Positions 1-12,400 are shown, numbered from the stretch's first letter. The stretch: DNA of 64,000 bases from Stenogyne calaminthoides (GCA_037126765.1 JBBCBC010000001.1:18928622-18992621); one strand, 5' to 3'. The notes: generated by a model not told the origin, from the letters alone. Program-made: numbers and translations.

Positions 1-185
1 CCACGTCGCCCAGCGACTTGCGTAACGTTCCAAGTCACCTCTGACCTCGGGTAGCCTATGTGATTCCTACGACCTGCGGCTTAAAACTCATAGAGCCTCA
101 ACCTCAAATCACTTCATCCGGTTCTTTGGTGATCGACTTATCGACCATTACCTTATCGTGTGGAGAGATTATTCATGTTACAACA
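1..185 (-). repeat. 3' LTR of element G (partial)
   Basis: These 185 bases are a near-identical direct copy of 17,435-17,619, ending in the same gttacaaca. In element orientation the LTR therefore begins TGTTGTAAC. The rest lies outside the window. Differences from the other copy are concentrated where the other has CTG. Confidence 0.85.
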
Positions 186-197
186 ATTGCCCCCAAG
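186..197 (-). other. Polypurine tract of element G
   Basis: On the minus strand cttgggggcaat directly precedes the LTR start TGTTGTAAC, the expected place for the plus-strand primer. A second tract, cttgggggcat, lies about 140 bases upstream at 329-339. Confidence 0.8.
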
Positions 198-405
198 AGC
201 GGACTCCGACTTCGTTCGGAGGTCGGTCTTGATCTCTTCTTTGAATTAGGATTCGTCTACTCTCTGTACTTGAGGTTGCATTATTGGTATTAAGTTTGAC
301 ATATCTTTGCGGGTTCAATTCTCCTTCATGCCCCCAAGTTAGGAGTTTATACATCCGAGGTCGCTACCCGCCAAGATTTGAGCTCGTCGAGAGTTTTGGT
401 TGACG

Positions 406-1060
406 CTCGCACTTAGAGTTGAAACTCTTTAGTGTGAGACTTATCTGTGCTCGCACTGTGAGTTAAAACTCTTTAGTCACGAGACTTTTACGGCTCGCAC
501 TTGGAGTTGAAACTCTTTAGTCACGAGACTTTTAAATGCTTTCGCACTTGGAGTTGAAACTCTCCAGTGCGAGACTTTTATGTCTTTCGCACTTTGAGTT
601 GAAACTCTTTAGTGCGAGACTTTTTTAATCTTTCGCACTTGGAGTTGAAACTCTTTAGTCTTGAGACTTTTTCTGTCTTCGCACTTGGAGTTGAAACTCT
701 TTAGTCTTGAGACTTTTTGTGCTCGCACTTGGAGTTGAAACTCTCTAGTGCGAGACTTTTCTGTGCTCGCACTTTGAGCTAAAACTCTTTAGTGCGAGAC
801 TTTTTTCCTTGTACTCACGAGGTGTGAACCTCTTATTATAAGTTTTTTTGTGCTTGTACTCTCGAGGTAGCGAGCCTCTTCGTATTTTAAGTCTTTTATG
901 TCTTGTACTCAGGAGTAGCGAGCCTCTTCATTTTCAAGTCTTTTTTTTGATATGTGAGCCTCTTAAGTACAAGTCTTTTTCTGTGCTTTCGCCTCCAAAT
1001 TTGAGACACTTTGTGCGAGACTTATGCAGACTTTCGCACTTTAAGTTGAAACTCTTTAGT
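406..1060. repeat. Tandem array of ~45-bp hairpin units in element G
   Basis: TCGCAC recurs at about 407, 451, 495, 542, 587, 632, 679, 723 and 768, a period of 44-47 bp, with diverged units to about 1,060. Each full unit has TCGCACT, two bases, GAGTT, GAAACTC, three bases, AGTGCGA. This can fold into a two-tier hairpin with an outer 7-bp and an inner 5-bp stem. Some units keep only one tier (AGTCACGA or AGTCTTGA in place of AGTGCGA). Confidence 0.85.
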
Positions 1061-1339
1061 GTGAGACTTGTTTTTTTATCGTCGGCGACCATTTACGCCG
1101 AAAGCGGTTTGCGACTTGAGTAGCCTTGACCTTTCGTCATCTGAAATATCACTTCTTCTTTCCACCCCTCATTGTGCCGACTTGATTTCCTTATGTGACT
1201 TTTGCTTAGTCCTTGTCGTCCTATTTTCTAGGCGACTTGTTCTTGGACATTTGCGTAGTGGTCTTACAAAGTCGGGGATAACCGCTTGCCGCTAGGGTGG
1301 CGATTTAAGCCTCGATATTTCTAAAGTCATACCTCGAGT

Positions 1340-1540
1340 TTGCGTGTTATCAATCATGTCTTTTATGCGACCTGCATGTTATCGATCACATCTTTTATCC
1401 GACCTGCATGTTATCGATCATGTCTTTCATGCGACCTGCATGTTATCGATCATATCTTTCATGTGGCATGCATTTTATCGATCATGTCTTTCATGTGGCA
1501 TGCATTTTATCGATCATATGTTTTTCACGCGACCCGTTTG
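1340..1540. repeat. Tandem array of ~32-bp units around a palindrome
   Basis: About six units of roughly 32 bp contain catgttatcgatcatg followed by tctttcatgcgacctg. The core CATG-tt-ATCGAT-CATG is nearly self-complementary. Later units have ggcatgcatttt in place of gacctgcatgtt. Confidence 0.8.
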
Positions 1541-1768
1541 GTTTCTTCACACAGGAGTTTTGAAAAGAGAAATTTCTTTATTTAACTTGGCGGTATTACA
1601 AAAGAAGGTGACCTTGATCTACTAAAAAGAAAATCTCTCGGATGAGCCCCATTTCACGGGTACTAGGTCTCTTGTGCCATATGTATTCTTGAGCTCGTAG
1701 CTTTAATGGTGGAGAGGTCTCTCTGCCGATTCCCCATTCCTGAAGCAGTTGGGTGGTTTTCATGATCT

Positions 1769-2558
1769 TCAAGGTACCAAATACCGCTTTCGAGGTCGCT
1801 TGATAAACTCATTCAACAATCCTTCCTCGTACAACCTCCAAAGTTGTTTCAGTAGGTCCTCACATTCACTTGTGTAGTGGCCTGCTTGGTCGTGGTAGTT
1901 GCAGAACTTGTACGGATTTTGTTTACCCTTATTTCTCATTGGACGAGGTGGGAGAAGTAACTTCCGATCTTTAATCTGCCAGTAGACATGAATGGGCTTC
2001 ATGCCTAAGACATCCATCAACTTCACAGAAATCGACTCTTCGAATGGCTTATAGTTGCTAGGAGAGTCTTTGTGGCTCCCAATTCCCTCGGAACTCCTTT
2101 TTGATGCCCCGACTTCCTCCGCGTCGGAGAGTCGGGACTTCAAGCTTCAAGTAAATGTCGGTCGCCGCCCACTTTCTAAGTCGGCATAATCGGGTGGATA
2201 GTCGGCGGTCATGCGCCGCCACATCTTGGTCCTTCTTCTAGGCCAACGGCCCGAAAGCGATTTTGCCTCATCCCCTAAGGGATCCCCTTCAAGGATGAGC
2301 TTCTCGATCCTTTCAATATATGATCGATCAGATTCATTGTCACCCTGTTGAGCATTCATCAGGCGCTGCTTGGTCGCTGGTCGGGGAGCCATTGTCGAGA
2401 AATGACTCAGGAACAGTCTGGCGAGCTGGTCGAATGTGTCCACCGAACATGGAGGCAGTGAAGTGAACCACATATGAGCATGGTCGCTCAAAGTTAAAGG
2501 AAAGAGCCTACATCTGGTCGCATCGGTTGCACCCATGGACGCCATATAGGAGATATAC
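1769..2558 (-). pseudogene. Gag of element G, C-terminal part (gypsy type)
   Basis: The reading frame entering from 2,558 gives the typical gypsy gag core: CRLFPLTL, then A-x2-W-F-x2-LP, then a DQLARLFLSHF helix, about 40-90 residues into this fragment. Near 2,145 the frame shifts, and 2,143-1,769 carries the C-terminal zinc-knuckle variant FCNYHDQAGHYTSEC (C-x2-H-x5-H-x4-C) followed by the usual LKQLWRLYEEGLLNEF tail. Gag would package the element RNA in a cytoplasmic particle. The N-terminal part is at 17,166-17,332, separated by element A. The shift sits in a stretch with altered CHG sites, so it may be a consensus error. Confidence 0.8.
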
Positions 2559-4143
2559 TGTTGGGAAATTTATAGTTTTGATGAAAGTTCCAACAACACA
2601 TGTAATAGGACCAGTCATACCTGTTAGCTGACTGATGTTTATATTACCTGCATAGGAGACCAGTTGATAATTACTGTATAGAACAACTGATGTAATAGAT
2701 AGGTCACATATTGAGGGGGAACTCAATATGTATAGGTCAGATCTGAAGACTCAAAGAACAAGCTGATATCCGACAGGCCAGAACGCTAGAAAAGAACAGA
2801 AGATCAGATTGATCTGATCCAGTCAGATATCTCAGCTGAAGTCATGAAGCTCAAACTCAGGATACTCGAAGATCAGATGACTTCCAGATGATCAGACCAG
2901 AAGACCTACATCAGCCGGGTCTGCTAGTTGAAGCTAAGTCAACCGGCATCAGAAGACTCTATCAGGTAGACTGATCAGTTCAGACTGATCAGGTCAGCTC
3001 ACCAGGAGAAATCTAATGTTTCACCTAATCATACGTCTATGATCTGAACAAGAAGAATGTCAAGCTTAGTTGGAAGAACAGCACTGAAAAGTAAGTCTGC
3101 TATCCAATAAGAACAAGACACGTATGATCGGAGCCGACAATTGCGGGATTTGATTTTACCTCTCTGTAACGGCTACAAAGTACAAATTCACGCTTTTACG
3201 CTGCCATGCCGTTCTGGTACTAGTCACATCAAGCTGCTAAGTCTGCCAAATATAGCCTGAAGTTCAAATTGCTCTCCAACGGCTCTTTGATTTCAAGGTC
3301 TATATATATGGGATTACACTTTAGAGTGATACACGGAAATAACAAACGAAAACGCTGAACAATCAAGAAGCTCAAGCTAATTTCAGATTTCCGCACAAGA
3401 ACACGATCAAGAAGAATATTTTTATTAAGTGTTCATCCCATAAGTTCTTAGCATAGAAATCTTTTCATCTAGTGATTAGGCTACTTATCAAGAAAAAGAT
3501 TTCATAGTTGGAACCTCAACAATCTTACCCAAACCCCCAAGTTAGGTTAAGTTGTTTAGCAAGATTCGAGACTAGGGTTTCTAGTTACGATTTACGGGAT
3601 CGGTTGAGTGTGAACTCTTTAAGCATCTAGTCGATTGTCTTGTGTTGGACTTACACATAAAAACAAAGTCCGATTAGTTAAGTCGGTGCCCTTTTGATAG
3701 GGAAGAGTGGGCGTAGGGATGGTTTGTCCGAACCACTATAAATCTTGTGTGCCACTACTTTGCTTTGATTAACTGTTCACATAATCGCACACAACCTTTA
3801 AAGCGCATACATATTCCAAGTTGAGATCAGCTAGCACCAAGCTTCTGATCTGATCATACTTGACACTTCACTCAACTAATTAAAAGATTAACCTTGGAAT
3901 CTGATTTATCAAAAACCGGTTTTCACACAGGTAAAACTTAAGCTTCCGCTTTTACATCGCTTAAACCGATAGTTACGAACCGATCCGCTTGAGCGTCGAG
4001 AAGTTGGTTATCGACCAAATTCATTCACTCGCGCTCTGATCAAGCTAATCGCCTCACACACGATCTTGCGAAAAAAAGTTTTTCAAGTCTATTCACCCTC
4101 CCCTCTAGACTTCTGCCCTCACTAAACCCGTTCGGGACCTACA
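2559..4143 (+). repeat. 5' LTR of element A
   Basis: Starts TGTTGGGAAATTT and ends GGGACCTACA, matching 15,595-17,165 and both LTRs of element B. This is the best-preserved LTR of the family here, with CAG and CTG sites intact, and serves as a reference for the damaged copies. Confidence 0.93.
3301..3309 (+). promoter_or_regulatory. TATA box of the A 5' LTR
   Basis: tatatatat follows ggtc about 740 bases into the LTR. The same box occurs at 16,329-16,338 in the 3' LTR and, as tataaata, in both B LTRs. Confidence 0.55.
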
Positions 4144-4145
4144 AG

Positions 4146-4157
4146 TGGTATCAGAGT
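4146..4157 (+). other. Primer-binding site of element A
   Basis: tggtatcagagt starts two bases after the LTR and matches the complement of the 3' end of plant initiator tRNA-Met at 11 of 12 positions. Confidence 0.85.
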
Positions 4158-4280
4158 TGTTGGTTCTACAGACCACTGACTCTGTGTATCATCGATTCTT
4201 GAGGAAGAATCTTTGTGGTCAACTGAACTGATCTTGAAAAACCGTTTTTAAAACTCATTCATTTTCCAAAATCACTCAGC

Positions 4281-6200
4281 ATGGATAACACCTCAGGTAT
4301 GTATCATGATCTGCCGAAGTTCTCAATCGATGAGTATGCAGATTGGGCCATATATATGTCCAACCATCTAGGCTCGATCAGTGGGAGAATGATGGAAGTC
4401 ATCGAAAGAGGACCCATCATCATTTATTCACGACAACCCTGCAGTCGGAGGAGATACAGACTTTGCCCCGGGAAGTCTTGTACGAAAAAGCCCAGCCTTG
4501 ATGGATGCAGAAGAGAGGAAACTGCATACTCTAGATACTATCGCACGACATATTATCATGAAAACAATGGATAAGGTCACCAAAGAAAAGATTAAGTATC
4601 TCAAATCTGCGAAAGCAATGTGGGATACTACGGGTGAAATATCGCGAGGGAAATGAACATATAAAAAGGCAGGTAGTCTACAAAAGCCGAACCGGTGAAG
4701 TTCGAGAAACTAAAGATGCTTTGTTGAAACCATCAACGAACTCGATGGAAGAATTACAATGTCCATAAACAAGCCGAGAACTTGGTAGAGAGATGTCCGA
4801 TAAAGATATCAACTACAAAATTCTAAGGTCTCTCACCAAGAAGTGGGATATGAAGGTCACGGTGATCAGGATTGCCAAGACATCTCAAAAATGAAGCCAA
4901 GCGACTTGTTCTTGAGCCTTAAAGCTCACGAGTTCGATTTGATTGAGAGAGGACAAGCGGATGAAGATGAGGTGCCAGCTGAAGCCTCAACTTCAAAATC
5001 GATTGCTTTTAAAACCCAGCAACCAAAGAAGAAACGAAGGCCAACGAACTGTTGGGAATATAGTGAGTCGGCGAGCAGATCGCTCTCTTACTACCGAAAA
5101 GCTTGAGAAATCAAACGTCCAACTTGGTAAGTATCGAAGATTCTATAAGACTATCAACATAGCCGAGGGGCGAGATAGGAGATCGACCAACGGATCTCCG
5201 AAAAAGAACCGGATCGATGATCGAAGGGATCACGAGAGATGAAAAAGGAAAAGATAGTCGACGGAGGAAGGAAGAGATAACCAATCGGATAGAAGAAGCT
5301 CGGACTACTATCGAAGGGAAATCACCGATTGGTCATCTGACGGAGTGATTCACGGAAGGAAAGGAACGGTGGATCAAGAAGCATCTTCAACCTGTGAGAA
5401 GCGAGTCACTATAAGCGCAATTTGCCTGACTGGCGCCAAGAGAAAGGAAGAAAAGAGGAAATGAAGAAACAACGTTATAAAACCGAAAGAGCCATAGTTC
5501 TTGCGTCGTCGAGAATTGACGATTCCTATCTGCCCTCCGAGGACTCTGGATACTCCTCTGTAGAAACACTTACTTTCGGCATCTTTGTTGACTTCTATGA
5601 AAATGAAGATCTGATATTCTCTTGAGACGATGATGAGATCTGCTGATGGCGGGGAGGACCAATGAGGTAACCTCCAAACCACAACCCTTCGTTCGCCTTC
5701 ACTGCTATCATTAGCACACTTTGGGGAGATCGACCTAACGACTCTCTACTCTGAGCAATTGCTTGAGGATCTCTCCAATGATGAACACTTATGCTATAGT
5801 GGAAGTGAAAATGATAAGTCGAGGACCGAAATAATCGACTTGCTAAAAAAAATGATCTATGTAAAGCCTCTACGAACTTAGATCACCGAAAACCGCCGAA
5901 GGCAACCGAGGAATTTAAAATTCTCGAAGTTAAAGCTTCGATCGGGAGAAGCAGTCAAAAGATCACCGGCAATTAACAAACAAAGGTGATGACTTCAAAA
6001 TCCTACAAGCAAAATTCGATGAAATTTGTTCCAAAAGCATGAAAGTCTAAAATCATCCGAGGATAATCTGCGTAAAGAAAATGGAGGGTTTTTCAAAATC
6101 ATCTAAAACCGCTTCAAGACATGAACGCTTATTTTTTTAACAACGATTAATAATAAGGGACTTGGCTATGACAACCCTTCCACATCCTCAAAAGCCCTAC
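4281..6200 (+). pseudogene. Gag and coiled-coil linker of element A (broken)
   Basis: The start at 4,281 gives MDNTSGMYHDLPKFSIDEYA, a Copia gag N-terminus, and B begins in the same way at 30,663. Later pieces lie in other frames: LTKKWDMKVTVI near 4,830-4,870, an acidic stretch near 4,950-5,000, a damaged zinc knuckle with GHYKR-like coding near 5,390-5,440, then a Lys/Glu-rich stretch and SEDSGYSS to about 5,570. At 5,990-6,120 a damaged coiled coil (FDEI...HESL...SEDNL) precedes the protease region, and similar sequence occurs in B and C. Gag forms the particle. Many frameshifts coincide with altered CHG sites. 6,200-6,700 is a linker with fragments only. Confidence 0.75.
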
Positions 6201-6699
6201 TGATTCATCTCAAAAGGGTGTATTCGCACGAGTTTAAACAAAGATACATCAAAAGCCAAATATGTATCTAATAAGGAAAAAGACCCGGTTTGAGCGGTAA
6301 AGGCGGTGCCGTAACCGGAAGAACGAAATGGACCCCAAGCTGGTAAAACATCACCGAAAATCAACGAAAGAACCGGTTCTTGAAGAAATCTCAACCTAAT
6401 CAACGGATCGAGAATCGAAAAAAACAACCTGTAAAGGGAAGTACAATCGAGACCCAATCAAGGTCACCGCCTAATAAGCATGCTTCGTAAACTTTGCAAA
6501 AACCACCTATGCCTAAAAGATATGAATCTTTTAATGTTAGCGATCGTACCTACCCCTATAATCGAAAATCTAGAGAACAACACTTTTTGAACCACCTTTG
6601 GATAAGAAGAAGACAAATGAAAAGGAAAATCCCCAAATCTTCTAATTCATCCAAGGTTCACACTAATAATCATACAAAAACAAAAAGCATATAAAGAGA

Positions 6700-9600
6700 T
6701 GTATGATTATGTTGACAGTATATGGGAGACAAATCGGGCCTTACGATCTAACCGATCACAATAGAAGTGCTCTGTTTGTATGGATTCCCAAAACTAATCC
6801 TAACCCTCAAGACTCCAATCCAAAAGGGGTACCTAAAGCCCGATCGATTCTTGCGAGGTTCGCGTGGAGTCGGCCAACAAAGGAGGTGTGCAAGCAACTA
6901 TCTGGTACATCGATAGTGGATGCTCAAGGCACATATTTGAAGCAAACATCTCCTCGGCTCTTACATAGAACGAAAAAGGCCAGCGTGTACTCTTCGGTGA
7001 TGATAACTTTGGCTATACCAAAGGGTTCAAACCTTAGAGAATGACGATGTACAAATAATCGAGTCTCGTATGTCGAAGGTCTAAAGCACAACCTATTATC
7101 GGTTTTCACAATTCTGCGACAACGGATTCGGTGTTGAGTTCTCGATCGATCAATGCACTATCAAGAATCGAGCCCCTCAATGATTTTGCTAATCGGGTTC
7201 AAGGAAAGGGACGATCTACACAAAATGATTGGAACAGATTGCCCAAAAGAAATGCATGCCTAATTGTCAAGAGTTCCAAAAGTAGCGATTGGCTCGCAAA
7301 AAGAATGAGCCATCCCGAACTTTAAAACTCTTAACAAAATAAAGCAGGATGTCTCTAGTAGAAGGACTTCCAAATGAAGTATTTTCAAAGGATCGGACAT
7401 GTCTTGCATGTCGAAAAGGAAAAGCAGTCAAAGCTTCATTCAAGGGAATTCGGGGATCGGCATCCAATGATCTGCGGTACTTCATATGGATCTATTCGGA
7501 CCAGATTACACGGTCGGTCTCAACGGACGCAAATATACTCTAATGTCGTGGATGATTATTCCAAGTTTACTTGGGTTATATTCTTACACAAGAAGAATGA
7601 GAAGGGTGTCGATTAGTAGTAAAAATCGGATCGGATAAAGATGCGAAATTTACGAACTCTTTTATTCTTGATTTTTTGCTCTAAGTTTGGTATACTGACA
7701 TGAAACATCACCGCGGGACGCCTCAACAAAATGGAGTAATTGAGCGGAGAACAGAACTCTCAAAAAAGTTTTCAACACAATGTTAGTGAACATGCGATAC
7801 CAAGCCGTTTAAAGGCGAAGCAATCAACACCGCATGCCATACTCGAAACAGATGTCTTGACTAAGGCTCACTACAAAACACCCTATATGAACCGTGGAAG
7901 GACCGAAAACCTGCGTGTCTCTTACTTCCATGTTTTTTGAGTGTAAGTGTTTCATACACAACAATGGGAAAGAGTCGGTTGAAGACTTTTGAGGCCAAGT
8001 CGGATGAGGGTATATTTCTAGGATATTCCTCATCTAGCAAGGCTTTCGGGGTCTACAAATGAGCCAACCCTACTTGTGGAAGAAACACCCCATGTAGTCT
8101 TTGATGAAGCATCTTACGATCAAGAGAAATCTGCCGTGAGAACAAGATGTACACGATCAACAAGAACTGATGTTCGGAAAATGGATCGACTAACGATCAA
8201 GGAAAAAGAATCGAAGCGTAACGATATACATTCCGGATCTAGGTGATTCACGGATCATTCGAGATCCTAAGGTCGCGAAAAACTGTCGATGAAGAAGGAC
8301 ATCTGGTGAGGCGAATCAATGAACCATCCGGTTCGAGGGAACATCTGAAGTTCCCACGAGCAGACATCGGCACATGATGAGTCCAACATCACCGAGACTT
8401 GTTCTTATCAAGTGGATCATAACTCTGCACCCTCCCAATCGCTAGTAATGAAATTTTATCGAAAAGCGGACGATGTTCTCCAAAACGCAAATCGAGCGGA
8501 GGACTGGATAACCCGGTCATCAACTGATATGATAATCGGAGACCCGTCGATAAAGTTAAAACTAGATGTCGTTGGTGAAAGTGCCATGTATTCTTTGTTA
8601 TCCATCTATGAAGGAACCAACAACAATAGAGGAAGCTCTACAAGGCGCAAAAATTTGGACTCTAGCCATGCGGAAGAAATTTGGAACAGATTCGGCCAAA
8701 TCAAGTTTGGGAACCGGTAGGCGGACCAAGTCATCAAGGCGTTATTGGCACGGTGGGTATTCAAGAACAAGAGATGATGAAAAATGTCATCACCGGAAAT
8801 AAGGCAAGACTTGTTGCTAAGGGGTATTCACAATCGGAAGGAATTGATTATGATGAGACCTTTGCACCGCCGCTTTCTTTAAAGCCATTCGGTTGTTTTA
8901 AGCATATGCTTCCTGAGAGGGTTCATTTGTGTATCGGATGGGCGTAAAGAGTGCTTTCTTAAACGGGATACTTGCGGAGGAAGTTTATGTCGAACAACCT
9001 CCGGGCTTTGAAAAGGGCAAACCAAGTGTACCGTTTAAAAAACTCTCTATAACAAACAAGCTCCTCCGAGCTTGGTATGATACACTCTCTCGTTCTTGAT
9101 CAATAGTGGGTTCACTAAAGGCGGTGGACATAACCTTATTGAGAATAGAAGATGGAAAAGATATTACGATGGTTCGGATCTCGTGGGCGACATCATCTTC
9201 GGATCTCCTAACAAGAGTCTATGTGAAAAGATTCAAAGAAACGATGCAAGAGGAAATTCGAGATGTCCATGATGGGTCGGATGAATTACTTTACGGGTCT
9301 TCAAGTGAAGCAAAGTCGCGAAGGAATATTCATCGCCAAGCAAAAATACACTAGGAATTTATTGGCTAAGTTTGGAGTTCAAAATTGTAAAGAAGCGAAA
9401 TTCCTATGATGATTTGGATTCAAGATGGATCGAGATGAGGATGGTCGAAAAAAACAAATCGGAAGGAATATAGGGCTCTCATTGGATCTCTACTATACTG
9501 TTTGCCCGGCCGACCCGAGATATAACCTTCGCGATGGGTGTATGTGCGATTCGAGCAAATCGATGATAAGCCACCTAGAAGCGGCTAAGCGGATTCTTAA

Positions 9601-10130
9601 GTATATCTGAAGGGGATGGTAAATCTTGGTTTATTTTACCCATCGGATGATAATCTAGAGCTTAGTGGGTATTGATTACGATTATGGAGGTTGCAAAGAT
9701 TGACGAAAAATCCACCTCGAGGAACATGTCGGTTCTTAGGAAGTAAAAAAGCGATCTCGTGGTTTTCAAAAAGCGAGACATCGATTCAAGACATCTACTA
9801 CCGAAGCGAATATATGGTGGTTAGGAAAGTCATTGTTCCCAACTTTTTCTGCGGCTTAGTCGGCGGTGAGGATTATAACATTGAAGCTAACAATGTACCT
9901 ATTTTACGTGATGATAATAGTCTTTATTGCAATCACTTTCGAAATCCCGTTCTACACAAGATGCAAGCATGTGGATGTCGGACACTATTTTATAAGAGAT
10001 CATGTTGAAAAGAAGAATATCGAAATGGAAAAGATTCATCTTGATATACGAGAAAGCTGATATTCTAACCAAGCCACTAGCGAGATCGATTCGGAGAATT
10101 ATGCATAAGCTAGGGACTTACGGATCTTGG
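6700..10130 (+). pseudogene. Pol of element A: protease, integrase, RT, RNase H (broken)
   Basis: The domains are in Copia order in shifting frames. The protease signature WYIDSGCSRH is encoded at 6,903-6,932. The integrase zinc-binding region and a CLACRKGKAVKASF-like stretch lie at 7,270-7,440, and VVDDYSKFTWVIFL of the catalytic core at about 7,545-7,590. RT begins near 8,600 (SMKEPTTIEEAL), continues with KARLVAKGYSQSEGIDYDET at about 8,800-8,860, and its catalytic box is at about 9,180-9,200. There a GTGGGCGAC stretch gives V-G-D where V-D-D is usual. RNase H runs from about 9,640 to 10,100 and ends with an IRDHVEKKNI-like region. At least ten frame changes are needed, so no functional product is expected as written. 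Confidence 0.85.
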
Positions 10131-12400
10131 AGAAAATGCACCTAAAATGTTTGACGGAATGATTTCGAAACCGGTGGTTAAGAGACTAACGGGTTGAAAT
10201 AAATCGATTGAGTTTGGTATTTCAACCGATCGGAAGATCGATCAAGGAACCGATGTGAGAAATCGTCGAATCTCTGAGGATTATCGGGATTAAAGGAATC
10301 GATCGATTTAAGGTTTATCGATTAAAGGAAACACTCATTTTAAAAGGAATATCCGATTAAATCGGTTGGGTTATTTTACATCTTTATGAGTCGATTAAAA
10401 CGATATTCAAACAAGCAAGATTTACAAGTGATATTCACAAGATTAAAGCTTAAAATCGCATAAAGATCTGAGAATTTTACACAACAATGGAATAATAGAA
10501 CTTTTCATTGATAAAGACCGAAGGTCGGGTTACATTACAAGATACAAGTACAAAAGACCCGAGGTCAATACATAAGTGATAACCCAAAACCCTAAACCTA
10601 TAACCCTAAACCCTCATCCTAACCCAAGTGGAGCGGGGAGAGAGAGATTTTAAATCTAATGCTCTCATTTTCCCCCACTTAACAAGGGGTGAGAGAGGCT
10701 TTAAAGAAAAGAATATATCAAAAAAGCTCAGAGGTCAAGATCAAGAAAAATGGAGCGGCAATGACTTGATAGGATTTTTAAGCCAGGAGCCCTAAGAAAG
10801 AGTCAGTGGGCTCTCCAGCTGTTAAATGGTGAGGTGATATACGAAGATCAGTTGTTGGCTGATCAAGATCGCATATCAAACTCACGTTCATTTTCAGACT
10901 AAGTCGATTGATGGTAGTTCGTCATAACGATAGACACACAAGTGGTCATCACGGTTAGGAGAAGTGTCTTCTCGATTTACCAGACGAGCCGCCTCCATGG
11001 TGGTAGAAGCTTTGCAACAATCGTATGTGAAATCTATGACGATAACGAAAAACAAGAATAAGGGGCCTTGAGGGTTGATTTGAGAAGCTGAATTCATTGA
11101 AAAAGGGGTAAAGATATTTGCCGGAATTTTAACCGGAAATAAGGGTTCACCAGGATACATGATTTTACAAAGAAAATAAGTATGGTGAATGGGTTATGTT
11201 GTGTAAAACAATTGGTCCAATTTATAGAGGCCAAGCAAGGGTGCAAATGCAAATTCAAGTTTTCAAAACCTTTTAGAGAAATCTGCACCAAAAGGACAGC
11301 GTGTAGGAATCACGCGACTGATAATTGGATAAATTTACGGTGGATTGACATATCGAAGATTGGGATTTATAATTACGCATGTCAAATCGGCGCCAACTTA
11401 GGGAATAGAGACTACTATTCTAGACTAAGTTTTAGCGGTAACACTTATTCCAAGAATTGACTTGATCTGAGAAGAATCAGATTAGGTCAATCAAAATCTG
11501 ATACATTCGAAGCTGATCAGATGAGGAAGATCAGCTGAGCTTAAACCACAAAAATCAGATGCATCAGTCTATGGGAAAAACAGAAATATCAGTTGAAGGG
11601 GGAACTTCAACTGATAAAGAGGATCCGAAAGGAAATCAAAACGTATTCAAGGAAGATCAGTTGAGCTCGAAACCTCAACAAATCGGATCTGAGTGAAGAA
11701 GATCGGTTAAAAGGATCGGTTGGGAAATTTTAAGGCTTAGGCGGAATACTAAGATCAACAAGTGAAATCAACATGGACAAGTAGTATTGATGATTACAAT
11801 ATCGATCAACCCGAATCTCGCTTTTCTTTTCTCTTGTTCTTTGCTTATTTATCGGATCTTATCGGATATTATTTGCCTTCTTGTACCCGTTATCCGTGTG
11901 TGACGTATTCTCTGCAAATCATTTAATCGCGGGCGTGGGGTACATGTATTAACTTCTATTAAACGTGCTTTTAAATCCAAAAGTTTTTAAATGCGTGCCT
12001 TTCCCGACCCTACGATCAAAACCGCTTAATCTGGGCGTTTAATCTTTTCAAACGGTTGATCTTCAAAATCGTGTCTTCTTCTTCCCTCCTCGTTTTATAA
12101 AGTTCATCAAAAAGCAGACCGAGTTTTTTCCATTTCACAAACTTGTGATCTATTCTCCGAAAACTCCAGATTACTTCTCTCGATTCAAAGTGTTTTCCTA
12201 AGTTTCAAAATCATCTTTTTCGAAAAATGTAATCCGGTAATATATGTTTATTTGATGCATCTTTGTAAATCCATTGATCTTAAATGTTTCTCTTGTGTTA
12301 TGCTTTATTGCTTCTTAGTTTCACTTTGTGTGATATTCTTTGTATTAATGCACAACTCTCTAACCGAACCTATCTTATCATAGATTGTGAATGATCACTC
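10131..12400 (+). other. Non-coding spacer after pol in element A
   Basis: No protein similarity is visible. It contains a telomere-like motif (10,577-10,626), a gagaga run, and a segment of about 0.95 kb (roughly 10,945-11,910) that is absent at the matching point of B, where the flanking sequences are directly joined near 23,950. 11,460-11,700 keeps many CAG/CTG sites. The remainder up to 12,400 is AT-rich and matches B at 23,300-23,940. Confidence 0.6.
10577..10626 (+). repeat. Telomere-like CCCTAAA motif inside A
   Basis: Several ccctaaa-type units in about 50 bases. The reverse complement occurs at the equivalent place in B (24,313-24,356), so it belongs to the retrotransposon and not to a chromosome end. 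Confidence 0.75.

Larger units (their letters stand above)
1..2558 (-). mobile_element. Element G, left part: gag-only LTR retrotransposon
   Basis: Read on the minus strand this stretch runs gag, then about 1.5 kb without pol, then a polypurine tract and the start of the 3' LTR. No protease, reverse transcriptase or integrase is visible between gag and LTR, so this resembles the non-autonomous elements called TR-GAG. The element is cut at 2,558 by element A and resumes at 17,166 with the rest of gag and the 5' LTR. Its 3' LTR continues beyond the left edge. Positions 186-405, 1,061-1,339 and 1,541-1,768 show nothing beyond purine tracts and repeat remnants. The gypsy assignment rests on the gag sequence only. 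Confidence 0.8.

Noticed and set aside
10577..10626. A chromosome end or true interstitial telomere
   Set aside because: The motif is part of the retrotransposon, since B has it at the same place in its own orientation.
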